Shown: positions 53,663 to 62,759 of the stretch, in pieces
Numbering within the stretch: the first letter of the stretch is position 1
Layout of the letters: the number at the start of each line of letters is the position of its first letter
Assembly: GCF_901538265.1 (NCBI RefSeq)
Contig: NZ_LR593886.1
Coordinates: 6,469,738-6,533,737 of the forward strand
Source of the DNA: Gemmata massiliana
Lineage (GTDB): Bacteria; Planctomycetota; Planctomycetia; Gemmatales; Gemmataceae
DNA: 64,000 bases
Direction: 5' to 3'
The notes under the pieces: model-generated
Told to the model about the DNA's origin: nothing
The model's input: only the letters and a program-made list of their open reading frames with translations
Databases searched by the model: none
Position numbers and translations under genes: made by a program

Positions 53663-54931
53663 ATGCGATCCCCGAGATATCTCCTGGCCGTTCTTATCGC
53701 TCTCCTTCCGGTCCCCGCGATCCGAGCCGACGAGTTCGCCCTGCGCGACGGCGACACGGTCGTGTTCCTGGGAGACAGTATCACCGCGGCCCAAACGTAT
53801 GGAAAGATCATCGAGAACTACACGCTGCTGCGGTACCCCGACCGGAAGGTGCGGTTCGTCAACGCCGGGGTCGGGGGCGACACCGCCGCCGGCGGGCTGA
53901 AGCGCCTCGAGCGCGACGTCCTCGCGCACAAACCAACGGTCGTTACCGTTGCATACGGCATCAACGACATCGGCTGGGGCACCAAGGCGGACGCCGAACA
54001 CAGGAAGGCGTATCTGGACGGCATCCGCGGTATCGTGGAGGCGTGCAAGAAGCGCGAGGTCCGCGTTTACATCTGCTCGGCGGCGGCCACGGCCGAAGAC
54101 CCGGCGAAATCCGAGGCCGGGTACCTCCAGAAGATGTGCGACGACGGGATGGAGCTGTCGCGGTCGCTCGGCGGGCACGCGATCGACGTCCAGCGCGCCA
54201 TGCGCGGCATCCAGAAGTCGATCTGGGCCGCGAACGCCAAGGTCGCGGACAAGGCGAAGCACGACACGTTGCACGCGCCCGACGGGGTCCACCTGAACGA
54301 CCTCGGCCAGCTCGCGATGGCGTATGCGATTCTCAAAGGGCTGGGAGCGTCCGCCGACGTCTCGGCCGTCACGATCGACGCCGACGGAGCGAAACTCGGC
54401 GCCGCGAAGGGCTGCGCCGTCAAGGATCTCGTGTCGCGGGAGGGCGCCCTGGAGTTCACCCGGCTCGACGAGGGACTCCCGTTCAACTACGGCATCTTTT
54501 ACGCGCTCAGCTACCGCTACGTTCCCGTGCCCTCCGAACTGAACCGCTACCTCCTCACTGTGAAGAGTCTGCCGAAGGACCGATACGAGGTGACCGCGGA
54601 CGGGCGCGGGCTCGGGGTGTTCACCGCGGAGCAGTTGGCGGGGGGCGTGGACCTCGCGTCCGCGACGGCCGACCCGTGGCAACCCGGCGGGCCGTGGAAC
54701 GCGCAGGCCAACGCGCTGAAGGCGCTCACTGACGCCCGGTACGAGGTACTTTCCGCGGGGGCGCAGCTCCGCGCTGCCGTCCCAGGCGCCCCGGTAACCG
54801 GACAACTCGAAAAACAGTCCGGCGAGTTCGACACGAAGATCGTCGAGATGCAGCGCAACGTGGCGAAGCCGCAGCCGTACCGGTTCGTGGTTAAAAAGTA
54901 CGAACCGCCCGCGAAGAAGGACGGTAAGTAA
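53663..54931 (+). CDS. Secreted SGNH/GDSL hydrolase
   Basis: 422 residues from ATG 53663. Signal peptide (YLLAVLIALLPVPAIRA). The four SGNH blocks are present: FLGDSITA with nucleophile S39, NAGVGGDT (Gly at 71), YGIND with N101, and DGVHLND with D207 and H210. The family removes acyl groups from sugars, peptidoglycan or lipids. Residues about 230-400 form a second, beta-rich part without a known domain, common in planctomycete members. 13 bases separate it from the fatty acyl-AMP ligase, so they are co-transcribed. It may edit the same acylated product that the downstream genes make. Confidence 0.85.
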   Translation: MRSPRYLLAVLIALLPVPAIRADEFALRDGDTVVFLGDSITAAQTYGKIIENYTLLRYPDRKVRFVNAGVGGDTAAGGLKRLERDVLAHKPTVVTVAYGINDIGWGTKADAEHRKAYLDGIRGIVEACKKREVRVYICSAAATAEDPAKSEAGYLQKMCDDGMELSRSLGGHAIDVQRAMRGIQKSIWAANAKVADKAKHDTLHAPDGVHLNDLGQLAMAYAILKGLGASADVSAVTIDADGAKLGAAKGCAVKDLVSREGALEFTRLDEGLPFNYGIFYALSYRYVPVPSELNRYLLTVKSLPKDRYEVTADGRGLGVFTAEQLAGGVDLASATADPWQPGGPWNAQANALKALTDARYEVLSAGAQLRAAVPGAPVTGQLEKQSGEFDTKIVEMQRNVAKPQPYRFVVKKYEPPAKKDGK

Positions 54932-54944
54932 CCGGAGGGCAACA

Positions 54945-56681
54945 GTGTTCGCGAACGACCCCGCGCACGCTGCGGGCACGATGGCCGAGGTGCTGCTAAC
55001 CCGGGCGGCGCGGGCGCCCGGCGCCCGCGCGTACTGTTTCTTGACCGACGGCGAGCACGAGGGGCCGTGGCTCGACTACGCGACCCTCGACCGCGAGGCC
55101 CGCGCGGTCGCCGCGGCCCTCCGGGACGTGTGCGGACCCGGCGACCGGGCGCTGCTCGTGTTCGCGCCGGGGCTGACGTTCGTGTCCGCGTTCTTCGGCT
55201 GTCAGTACGCGGGCGTCGTCCCGGTACCCGTGTACCCCCCGCGGCCGGGACAAATCGCCGAGGGCTGGCGCGCGCTCGGTCACGTCGCGGCCGACTGCGC
55301 GCCGCGAGTAATCTTGGCGGACCGGATCGTCGCGCCGTACATCCCCACCGGGGGCGCGGATCCCGCCCTCGCACACCTGCCCTGTATCGTCACCGACGAC
55401 CTCGACCCCGCTGGCGCGAACCGGTGGCGCGAGCCGCGGTTCGATCCCGACGCGCTGGCGCTGCTCCAGTACACGTCCGGCTCGACGTCCGAGCCGAAGG
55501 GCGTGATGATCGCGCACCGGAACCTGATGCACAACCAGCGCGTGATCGCGACGGCCCTGGAGCACTTCCGGCACGTCGGAGTGGGCGTGAACTGGCTGCC
55601 CCCGTACCACGACCTCGGGCTGATCGGGGGCGTGCTGCAAACCGTCTACCTCGGCGCGGCGCTGGTGCTCATGTCGCCGCTCGCGTTCCTCCAGAACCCG
55701 CTCAACTGGCTGCGTGCGATCAGCCGCTACCGGGCCGATACCAGTGGCGGCCCGAACTTCGGCTACGACGCCTGCGTGCAGCGCAGCAGCCCCGAGGAGC
55801 GGGCCGCGCTTGATCTCAGCGCCTGGAGCGTCGCGGCGATCGGGTCGGAACCCATCAACCCGGAAACGATGGAGCGATTCGCGGCGGCGTTCGCGCCGGC
55901 CGGCTTCGCGCCCGCGGCGTTCTACCCGTGCTACGGGCTGGCCGAATCGACCGTGTTCGTAACCGGCGGTGGGCGGACGGCCCCGCCCGTCGTGCGCCGC
56001 CTCGACCCGCGTGCTCTCGAACAGGGGCGTGCTCTTGACGCCACGAGCGAGGGCGCGGTGCCGGTCGTTGGATGTGGGGGTCCGTGGCTCGATCAGGAAG
56101 TCTGTGTTGTGGGGCCGGAGTCGCGGGTACAGGTGCCGGCCGGCTCGGTCGGCGAGATCTGGGTCCGCGGACCATCGGTCGCGCGCGGCTACTGGAACCG
56201 CCCCGACTTGACGGAAGAAACGTTCCGCGCGCGACTCTCGGACGGCAGCGGCCCGTACCTGCGCACCGGCGACCTCGGCTTCCTGCGGGACGGCGAACTG
56301 TTCGTCACCGGGCGGACGAAGGACGTGATCGTGATCCGCGGCCGGAACCACTACCCGCACGACATCGAGGCGACGGTACAGTCCTCGAACCCAGCGTTCC
56401 GGCCCGGGTGCGGCGCGGCATTCGAGGTGACCCGCGACGGGCAGCCGCGGCTGGTCGTCGTTCAAGAGGTCGAGCGCCGATTCAGGTCCGCGGACGCAGC
56501 ACAACTGGCCGGCGACGTGCGCCAGGCCGTGGCCGAGCGGCACGAGTTGCAGGTTTATGACGTCGTACTAGTCGAGGCCGGCAGCGTGCCGAAGACGTCG
56601 AGCGGAAAGGTCCGCCGGGCGAGTTGCCGGGCCGCGTATGAGCGCGGCGAGTTGAGAACGTGGAGGGTCAAGCCGACATGA
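54945..56681 (+). CDS. Fatty acyl-AMP ligase (FAAL-like adenylation enzyme)
   Basis: 578 residues from GTG 54945 with CCGGAGGG upstream. ANL-superfamily core: LLQYTSGSTSEPKGVMIAH (P-loop, about 172-190), VNWLPPYHDLGLIGG, GGPNFGYDACV, YPCYGLAESTVFV, YLRTGDLGFLRDGELFVTGR and KDVIVIRGRNHYPHDIE. The wording WLPPYHDLGLIGG and NHYPHDIE is that of FAALs, which make acyl-AMP and pass the acyl group to an acyl carrier protein and not to CoA. The acyl carrier protein gene overlaps its stop (ATGA). Chain length cannot be told. Confidence 0.88.
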   Translation: MFANDPAHAAGTMAEVLLTRAARAPGARAYCFLTDGEHEGPWLDYATLDREARAVAAALRDVCGPGDRALLVFAPGLTFVSAFFGCQYAGVVPVPVYPPRPGQIAEGWRALGHVAADCAPRVILADRIVAPYIPTGGADPALAHLPCIVTDDLDPAGANRWREPRFDPDALALLQYTSGSTSEPKGVMIAHRNLMHNQRVIATALEHFRHVGVGVNWLPPYHDLGLIGGVLQTVYLGAALVLMSPLAFLQNPLNWLRAISRYRADTSGGPNFGYDACVQRSSPEERAALDLSAWSVAAIGSEPINPETMERFAAAFAPAGFAPAAFYPCYGLAESTVFVTGGGRTAPPVVRRLDPRALEQGRALDATSEGAVPVVGCGGPWLDQEVCVVGPESRVQVPAGSVGEIWVRGPSVARGYWNRPDLTEETFRARLSDGSGPYLRTGDLGFLRDGELFVTGRTKDVIVIRGRNHYPHDIEATVQSSNPAFRPGCGAAFEVTRDGQPRLVVVQEVERRFRSADAAQLAGDVRQAVAERHELQVYDVVLVEAGSVPKTSSGKVRRASCRAAYERGELRTWRVKPT

Positions 56682-56938
56682 CGCCGACTGCGGAAGAAAT
56701 CCGGACCTGGATCGTCGCGCGAGTGAGCCACTTGACGAACATTCCGACCGACGAGGTGGACGCGGGCGCGCCGCTGACGCGCCACGGGCTGGACTCGGTC
56801 GCGCTGATCGCGCTCGCCGCGGACCTGGAGAAGTGGCTCGGCTACCGGTTCCGTGCGAACCCGCTGGTCGCCCACCCCACCATCGACTCGCTCGCCCGCT
56901 ACCTCGCGGAAGAGGTCGCGCGGCAAAAGAAGCCGTAA
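56678..56938 (+). CDS. Acyl carrier protein
   Basis: 86 residues from ATG 56678 overlapping the ligase stop by 4 bases. The phosphopantetheine site is S40 in RHGLDSVALIALAADLE, and the four-helix pattern is normal. It carries the acyl chain made by the upstream FAAL as a thioester. No phosphopantetheinyl transferase gene lies in the window. Translation coupling and order make these two a unit. Confidence 0.9.
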   Translation: MTPTAEEIRTWIVARVSHLTNIPTDEVDAGAPLTRHGLDSVALIALAADLEKWLGYRFRANPLVAHPTIDSLARYLAEEVARQKKP

Positions 56939-56945
56939 CCGGCGT

Positions 56946-58082
56946 TCAACTCGCCCGAAGCGGATAGTCGTACCGCCGGCAATAATCGCCCCAGCGGTCG
57001 TTGATCGCGCGGCGCTCGTCCGCGGTCACGACATGAACGGCGCTCTCGTGGCCGGCCACCCGCGACAAATAGTCCGAGACCGGCCCGCGGGCCGGCTCGA
57101 AGTTGCCCAGGCCCAACGCGCGGTACACTTCCTCTAATTGCGCCACAGGCTCCCGAACCAGATCCTCGTATCGAAGCTCGTGAAGGTGCCCGGGCGGGAT
57201 CAGCTCGCGTGCGCCGTCGAACGCGCGGTGCATCCGCTCGAACGTGCTCAGGACGTATTCGGATAGCCCGTCCCACAGTGGGGTTTGGAGGCCGTGCGCG
57301 GTGCCGAGCACGCGCCAGAGGTTGAGGGTCGAGGCGTACACCGCGTATGGGTCGCGGACCAGGTGGACGAACCGCGCTTGCGGGAACAGCTTCAGCAGCG
57401 TCGGAACCCGCGCGGTGTGGGGCGGCGACTTGAGGACGAGCTGCCGGCCGCGGTTCGCGAGCGTCAGCGCCCGCACGAAGCGCCGAAAGGCGCGCTCCCA
57501 CTCGGTCCGCGATCTCGTCGGCAAATTGTGCAGATCCAGCGCCGCGGTACCGGCTTCGGGTTCGTTGGGGAAGGCGATCCGCTCGTATGGTGACGGCTGC
57601 CCCAACAGCACCAGCGCGAACTCGTCCTCTTGCGGGCGCTCCCACCCCGCGGGCACGGCGTCCATCGGCCGGCGCGTCGGGGAGAACCGCCGGAGGAGCG
57701 GCGGCAGCCACGACCGCGTGAGCAAGAAGTGGTGCGGATTGAAGCAGTCGTAAGTCGTCGGCGCCGCGAACCGCGGGTCGCACGCGAGCAGTTCGTGGAG
57801 CAGCGTGGTGCCGGTGCGCCAGTGGCCGAGCACGAACACCGGCGCCCGCGCCTCCGTTTCGGCAATTTCGCGACCGTGCAGTACACCCTGCACGAACCCG
57901 AGCGCGGTCTGAGCGAGACTCGACGCCGAAATGAGTGCCGCGCGCCGCATCCGCGACCGATCGACCGCGAACCGCCCGCGCCGCAGCAGCCGCCACCACG
58001 CCACGGCCCCACACCCGGCCCAGAACGGCGGCGCGCGATCGGCACTCTGCGAGGAATCAGCGCTTCCGCCGGTAACAGTCAC
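56946..58082 (-). CDS. Sulfotransferase family protein
   Basis: 378 residues from GTG 58082. The PAPS 5'-phosphosulfate loop is VFVLGHWRTGTTLLHELL (about 82-99) and the 3'-phosphate site RFVHLVRDPYAVYAST (about 236-251). LVLKSPPHTARVPTLL lies between. The C-terminus has LHELRYEDLVREPVAQLEEV as in cytosolic-type bacterial sulfotransferases. It transfers sulfate from PAPS to a hydroxyl or amine, often on glycans or lipids. It converges on the acyl carrier protein gene (8 bases apart) and diverges from the MBOAT gene, which suggests a shared pathway. Confidence 0.88.
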   Translation of the reverse strand: MTVTGGSADSSQSADRAPPFWAGCGAVAWWRLLRRGRFAVDRSRMRRAALISASSLAQTALGFVQGVLHGREIAETEARAPVFVLGHWRTGTTLLHELLACDPRFAAPTTYDCFNPHHFLLTRSWLPPLLRRFSPTRRPMDAVPAGWERPQEDEFALVLLGQPSPYERIAFPNEPEAGTAALDLHNLPTRSRTEWERAFRRFVRALTLANRGRQLVLKSPPHTARVPTLLKLFPQARFVHLVRDPYAVYASTLNLWRVLGTAHGLQTPLWDGLSEYVLSTFERMHRAFDGARELIPPGHLHELRYEDLVREPVAQLEEVYRALGLGNFEPARGPVSDYLSRVAGHESAVHVVTADERRAINDRWGDYCRRYDYPLRAS

Positions 58083-58361
58083 GTCAGGGCCTCGTGAGTC
58101 CGGTTCACGCTACGAGTCGGGTGCGTGGATTCGTCCAATTACTCTACGTGGAATCTCTTACCGCGCGTGCATCATTACGCGGCGGAGCCAGTCACAATCA
58201 CGCCGCCGTGTTCGCGGGCTCTCAAAGGTCGATAAAGGTAGCGGGTACACGCCGTGTACCTACCACTTTGAAAGGCCCAGTGCGATTGAGAGCAGGTGGC
58301 GGCGCACCGTAACGATCGATACACTCGCGGGACACGTATCGGGGTTCGTGCGAGGGACGAG

Positions 58362-60851
58362 ATGGGAGAGCCAGACGGCACCGCGGCGGCGGGCGATTCG
58401 ACCCGCGCCGCGGCGGTCGGGGGCTTGGCCCTCGTCGCGGCGCAGCTCGCACTCGTCCTGCTCGTCGTTCGTGACTACGAAGTCGGGTACCGGCTCCACC
58501 TCTTTCCGGTACTGTGCGTCGCGGCCGGCGGGTGGCTCGTTCACGCGGTCCTACCGCCCCGGTTCCGCCTCGCGTTCTTCTGCCTCTTGTCGCTGGTGAC
58601 GATCTGTTTCGTCCTCGGGTGGACCGACGGCGCGCTCGTCATCGGTACCGGCAGCGGGCTGATCGCGCTCTGCCACCTGCCGGCCCCGTTCGCGCTGCGG
58701 GTATCCGCGGTCGCGTTCGTCGGGGGCGCGCTCGCGCTGTTCCGGCTCGACGTGAGCCAGACGTTCTGGCCGGTTCTCGGGTCGATGTTCATGTTCCGGC
58801 TGATCGTCTACCTCCACGAACTGAGGCGCGAGACCCAAAGGCCGCCGCTCGCGATCACCGCGGCGTACTTCTTCCCGTTCCAGAACGTGTGCTTCCTGTT
58901 CTTTCCGATCGTCGATTTCCGGACGCTCCGCGACACATACCGCCCGGACGCGGACTGGCGGTTCGCGCAGGGCGGGCTCGTGTACGTCGTCCGCGGGTTG
59001 TCGCACCTGCTCGCGTACCGCGTCGTCAAATACTACGTACTGCCGTCGCCGCACCAGCTCGGCGACGCGCCGACCGCGGCGCTGTTTCTTGCTGCCAACT
59101 ACGCGCTGTACCTGCACGTTTCCGGGTACTTCCACATTATCACGGGGCTGTTCCGCCTGTTCGGGTTCGGGTTACCGCGGACCCACCACAACTACTTCCT
59201 GGCGTCGAGCTTTACCGACATCTGGCGGCGGATCAACATCCCCTGGAAGGAGTTCGTCGCGAAGCTGTTCTTCTTCCCCGCGTTCTTCGCGGCCCGGCGC
59301 CTGGGCACGCGGGCCGCGGTCATCGTGGCGGCACTGTGGGCGTTCGCGGTGACGTGGGCGCTGCACGTCTATCAGGTGTTCTGGCTCACCGGCCGGCTCC
59401 CGGTGCGCGGGGCCGACGCGGTCCTGTGGCTGGTCGTCGGTGCGCTGGTCGCGTGGAACATCCGGCGCGATCTGGCCCGCGCCCGTGAGCCCCGGCCCGC
59501 ACCGGACACGTCGGCCCGCGCCGCAGCGCTCCACGCGGCCCGCGTCGTTGGGATGTTCGCTTTAGTGAGCTTCTTCTGGGCGTGTTGGAGCACCCCCAGT
59601 TTCCTCTTCCTGTTGCAGACACAGGTCACGAACGCCGAGTGGCTCGCTACCGCGTGGCCCGTCGCGATCGTGGCGGCCGGGCTGATCGCCGTCGGCGCGG
59701 GCGCGAAGTGGATCGCCGACCGCCCGAGCCTCGTGAACTTCGAGGCCCCTCCGGTGCGGGTGGCGATCGCGCAGTTCGTGGTCCTTGCGGCGGTCGTCGT
59801 GGTCGGCAGGCCCGAGGTCGCGGAAGAACTGGGCGCGAGGACCGCGCGCAAAATCGGCGAACTCCAGCGCGAGTCGGTGACGCCGGTCGAAGCGGCCCGC
59901 GCGGTTCAGGGTTATTACGAGGAAATTGCCGACACGCCCGTGCGGGCCGGTGCGTGGCTGGAGGAGATCGAGGGCCGGGCGCCGCCCCGACAGACCCAGT
60001 ACACCGACATGACCCGACCCGCCGACGACCTGCTCGAACAGGAACTCATCCCCGGCTGGCGCGGCGAACTGGCTGGTAGCCCGATCTCAGTTAATCAGTT
60101 CGGGATGCGGGACCGGCCGGACCGTGTTCGAGAAAAGGCGCCGGGCGTGCGCCGGATTGCGGTCGTCGGGTCGAGCGTGGTGATGGGTTACGGGGTGGCC
60201 GACGACGAGACGTTTCCGCACTTGTCAGAGGCCGGCCTGAACGCGCGGCGGGCGCCCGGCGCGCCGCGGTACGAGGTGCTCAACTTCGGGAGCGGAAAGA
60301 GCTTCGCCATCCACCGCCGCGTGCTCCTGGACCGTAAGGTGTTCGCGTTCGCCCCGGACGTCGTTTACATCGTCGCCCACCAGGACGAGTTCCTCGGCCC
60401 GGTCCCCCACTTGACGAAACTCGTTACCAACGGCACCGCACTGCCGTACCCGGGTTTGCGGGAGGTGGTGCGGAAAGCCGGCGTCACAGCGGAGACCCCG
60501 CCGGGCGAGGCTCAAGCCAAGTTCCAGCCACTCGCACCGGAAATCGTGCTCACCGTCTATCGGGATCTGGCCGACGAGTGCCGGCGGCGGGGGATCTTCG
60601 CGGCGTGGGTCTACGTCCCAATGCCGGGCGTCGCGGAGCCGGCCGGCTTGAAAGCGGAACTGGTGCGGACAGCCGAGCGCGCCGGGCTGGTCGTCGTCGA
60701 TCTGTCGGACTGGGCGGACGGCCGAAAGCCGGCCGAAGTGAAATTGAGCGAGGCGGATCGCCATCCCAACGCGCTGGGGCAGCGACTCATCGCCGACCGG
60801 TTGCTCGACGCCATCCGCCGCCGACCGGAACTTCTGGGTGGCGCGCCATAG
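58362..60851 (+). CDS. MBOAT acyltransferase fused to an SGNH-like domain
   Basis: 829 residues from ATG 58362 (GAGGG upstream). At least ten membrane helices to about residue 500. The MBOAT core has YFFPFQNVCFLFFPI, RTHHNYFLASSFTDIWRRIN, IPWKEFVAKLFFF and the invariant His in TWALHVYQVFW (about H335). The exported C-terminal part (about 595-825) is SGNH-like: IAVVGSSVVMGYGV (nucleophile block), NFGSGKSFAIHRR, YIVAHQDEF, and a final DRHPNALGQ with the Asp-His pair. MBOATs move acyl groups from carriers to alcohols on the outer face, as DltB or AlgI. The neighbouring FAAL and ACP could supply the acyl chain. Confidence 0.85.
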   Translation: MGEPDGTAAAGDSTRAAAVGGLALVAAQLALVLLVVRDYEVGYRLHLFPVLCVAAGGWLVHAVLPPRFRLAFFCLLSLVTICFVLGWTDGALVIGTGSGLIALCHLPAPFALRVSAVAFVGGALALFRLDVSQTFWPVLGSMFMFRLIVYLHELRRETQRPPLAITAAYFFPFQNVCFLFFPIVDFRTLRDTYRPDADWRFAQGGLVYVVRGLSHLLAYRVVKYYVLPSPHQLGDAPTAALFLAANYALYLHVSGYFHIITGLFRLFGFGLPRTHHNYFLASSFTDIWRRINIPWKEFVAKLFFFPAFFAARRLGTRAAVIVAALWAFAVTWALHVYQVFWLTGRLPVRGADAVLWLVVGALVAWNIRRDLARAREPRPAPDTSARAAALHAARVVGMFALVSFFWACWSTPSFLFLLQTQVTNAEWLATAWPVAIVAAGLIAVGAGAKWIADRPSLVNFEAPPVRVAIAQFVVLAAVVVVGRPEVAEELGARTARKIGELQRESVTPVEAARAVQGYYEEIADTPVRAGAWLEEIEGRAPPRQTQYTDMTRPADDLLEQELIPGWRGELAGSPISVNQFGMRDRPDRVREKAPGVRRIAVVGSSVVMGYGVADDETFPHLSEAGLNARRAPGAPRYEVLNFGSGKSFAIHRRVLLDRKVFAFAPDVVYIVAHQDEFLGPVPHLTKLVTNGTALPYPGLREVVRKAGVTAETPPGEAQAKFQPLAPEIVLTVYRDLADECRRRGIFAAWVYVPMPGVAEPAGLKAELVRTAERAGLVVVDLSDWADGRKPAEVKLSEADRHPNALGQRLIADRLLDAIRRRPELLGGAP

Positions 60852-60945
60852 CGCAGGGTGATACCGGATTGTGTGTGACGCGCCTCGACTATCGAATACC
60901 GAGATCCGGTGCGAGATCCCCGAACCGCTTCTCCAAAAACGAACC

Positions 60946-60975
60946 GCCCCCGCGCGACCGTGGTCGCGCGGGGGC
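60946..60975 (-). terminator. Intrinsic terminator for the LRR lipoprotein gene
   Basis: GCCCCCGCGCGACC (60946-60959) pairs perfectly with GGTCGCGCGGGGGC (60962-60975). On the minus strand a T-run follows (A-run at 60936-60940 on the plus strand). It lies 27 bases past the stop of the minus-strand LRR gene. It may also stop plus-strand readthrough from the MBOAT gene. Confidence 0.8.
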
Positions 60976-61001
60976 CGTTGAGGTTGGGGGCGGTGAATCG
61001 C

Positions 61002-61526
61002 TCACAACTTGACGTTTGTCACCTTCACCTTGGACTTGGGGTCCGCCTCGCGGGTCTTCTTGAACCGCTGAACGGCTGCCGAAGTGACCTTCGTTCCCGT
61101 CAAGTTCAACTCCGCCAGGAAAATGCTCCCCTCCAGATGGCCCAGCCCGGTGTCGGTCACCGCGGTCTGGCTCAGATCGAGCTTAACCAGGAGCGTGTGA
61201 AGCCCCAGTTCGTGCATCAACTTGAGTTGGTCGTCGGTCACCGTCGACCGGCCCATGTCGAGTTCGGCGACGTTACCCAACTTTTTGACCTCTTGTATGA
61301 GGCCGTCGGTGATCGTCAGCCCGCGCAATTCGACCACCCACGCCTTACCGAGCGTGTACTGTTTCTCGTGGGTCTTCGCCCCGGACCCGGCGAGCGAGGT
61401 CGCCGCGCCTTGCTTCTGCTCCATCATGCGGTCGTAATCGTTCCCGCCGTCGTTCTTCGAGCAACCGGCCAGCGCGACCACAATTGCGCCCGCGAGAGCG
61501 AAAAGCTTCGTTCGTCCAACGTGCAT
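61002..61526 (-). CDS. LRR-containing lipoprotein
   Basis: 174 residues. Lipoprotein signal with lipobox LAGC (signal LFALAGAIVVALAGC). Leucine-rich repeats of the planctomycete cysteine-free type follow: LRGLTITDGLIQEVKKLGNV, LDMGRSTVTDDQLKLMHEL, LDLSQTAVTDTGLGHLEGS, LNLTGTKVTSAAVQRF. It should be anchored to a membrane by lipid and bind a partner through the repeats. 28 bases upstream on the same strand is the DUF1559 gene, so they probably share a transcript. Confidence 0.85.
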   Translation of the reverse strand: MHVGRTKLFALAGAIVVALAGCSKNDGGNDYDRMMEQKQGAATSLAGSGAKTHEKQYTLGKAWVVELRGLTITDGLIQEVKKLGNVAELDMGRSTVTDDQLKLMHELGLHTLLVKLDLSQTAVTDTGLGHLEGSIFLAELNLTGTKVTSAAVQRFKKTREADPKSKVKVTNVKL

Positions 61527-61553
61527 GAGTGCGTCCTCCGGGTTGGTTCGGTG

Positions 61554-62474
61554 TCAAAAATCGGACACCGGCAGCCCGTCGGCCCGGTCGCCGAGCCGGT
61601 TGAACGTCCCGAACGCCGAGGACGTCTTGGGGGTGTTGGGGTCGGTCCAGGCGATGCTGGTGCTGATGAACCGAACCGAGCCGTCGCACAGGGCGAAGTT
61701 GGTCCCGCCCGTGTGCTGGCTGCTGTAAGCCAGGTCCGGGTACGTGACGCCGGTGTTGGTCACCCCGTCCGGCATCCGGTAGTAGGTGTACGCGCGGACG
61801 CACCCCTGCGCGCCGCCCGACCCACCGACGGTCTCGCCGGACGCCTCGCTGAACCCGGCCCACAGAGCGGCGAACCCGTTGTCCTTGCTCTTCCGCTCGC
61901 CGACCGCCAGCGTGTTGCTCGTCCCGTCGGTGATGTCGCCGATCCGGATCTGCTTGTCGCCCTGAAACAGCCCGGTGTCCCCGTCGTTGCCGCCGTTACC
62001 GGGGTAGTTGGAGATGGCGACGGGCGTCTTCGTACCGGTCATCACCAAAAACTGCCGGTTGGTGTTCAGAGGGGCCACGGTGTCCGACGGGCACATGTAC
62101 ACGGAAAGCGGGGTCTGAAAGAGCGCGAGGTTGCTCTGGAACGCCGCCTGAAACGTGCGAGTGGTCGGGCTCAGTTGGTTGTAGAGGTTCTGTTGTTCCA
62201 GGTACGGGAGCACCCAAACGCTCCAGCCCCAGTACCCCGTTGAAGAGTTGCCCGTCGTCTTCCAACCGGCCGGGAAGCCGTTCGCCGCGTCGTGGTGGGC
62301 GTGGAGCGCCAGCCCGAGCTGTTTGAGGTTGTTGGAACATTTCATGCGTGCGGCCGCTTCGCGGACCTTCTGAACCGCGGGTAGCAGCAGGCCGATCAGA
62401 ATCGCAATAATCGCAATAACTACTAACAGTTCGATCAGCGTAAACGCCGAGCGACGACGTTTGGGAAAGGACAT
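61554..62474 (-). CDS. DUF1559 protein with prepilin-type N-terminus
   Basis: 306 residues from ATG 62474. The prepilin methylation motif is at the start: SAFTLIELLVVIAIIAILIG, then LLPAVQKVREAAARMKCSNN and LKQLGLALHAHHDA. The DUF1559 body has GWSVWVLPYLEQQNLYNQL, VYMCPSD, GDITDGTSNTLAVGE and ends with TNFALCDGSVRFIS. This family is massively expanded in planctomycetes. The product is probably cleaved by prepilin peptidase and held in the membrane or assembled in pseudopili; function unknown. Confidence 0.93.
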   Translation of the reverse strand: MSFPKRRRSAFTLIELLVVIAIIAILIGLLLPAVQKVREAAARMKCSNNLKQLGLALHAHHDAANGFPAGWKTTGNSSTGYWGWSVWVLPYLEQQNLYNQLSPTTRTFQAAFQSNLALFQTPLSVYMCPSDTVAPLNTNRQFLVMTGTKTPVAISNYPGNGGNDGDTGLFQGDKQIRIGDITDGTSNTLAVGERKSKDNGFAALWAGFSEASGETVGGSGGAQGCVRAYTYYRMPDGVTNTGVTYPDLAYSSQHTGGTNFALCDGSVRFISTSIAWTDPNTPKTSSAFGTFNRLGDRADGLPVSDF

Positions 62475-62759
62475 CTGCTCGCACTCCGAGTTGTGTCCCC
62501 GCGTAGGGAGAGGAACGACCTGCCTCCAAATGATGGCCGTAAATTGGACGTATGAACGCAACTTCCGGACCGGATCGCGGAGAACTGTTGATGCTACCAG
62601 CGCCGAAAGTAGCCGTAAAGCTCTTATGAGAAAAGTCACGACAGAAATCATCGTCCTTCTCATTTTTGGAACGGGCGCGATTTTCAGCAGTGCTCTAAGG
62701 TGGCGGCCACCGTCCGCGTCGCGTACTTCTACTGGACACATCGCCCGCGGGAGGAACAA

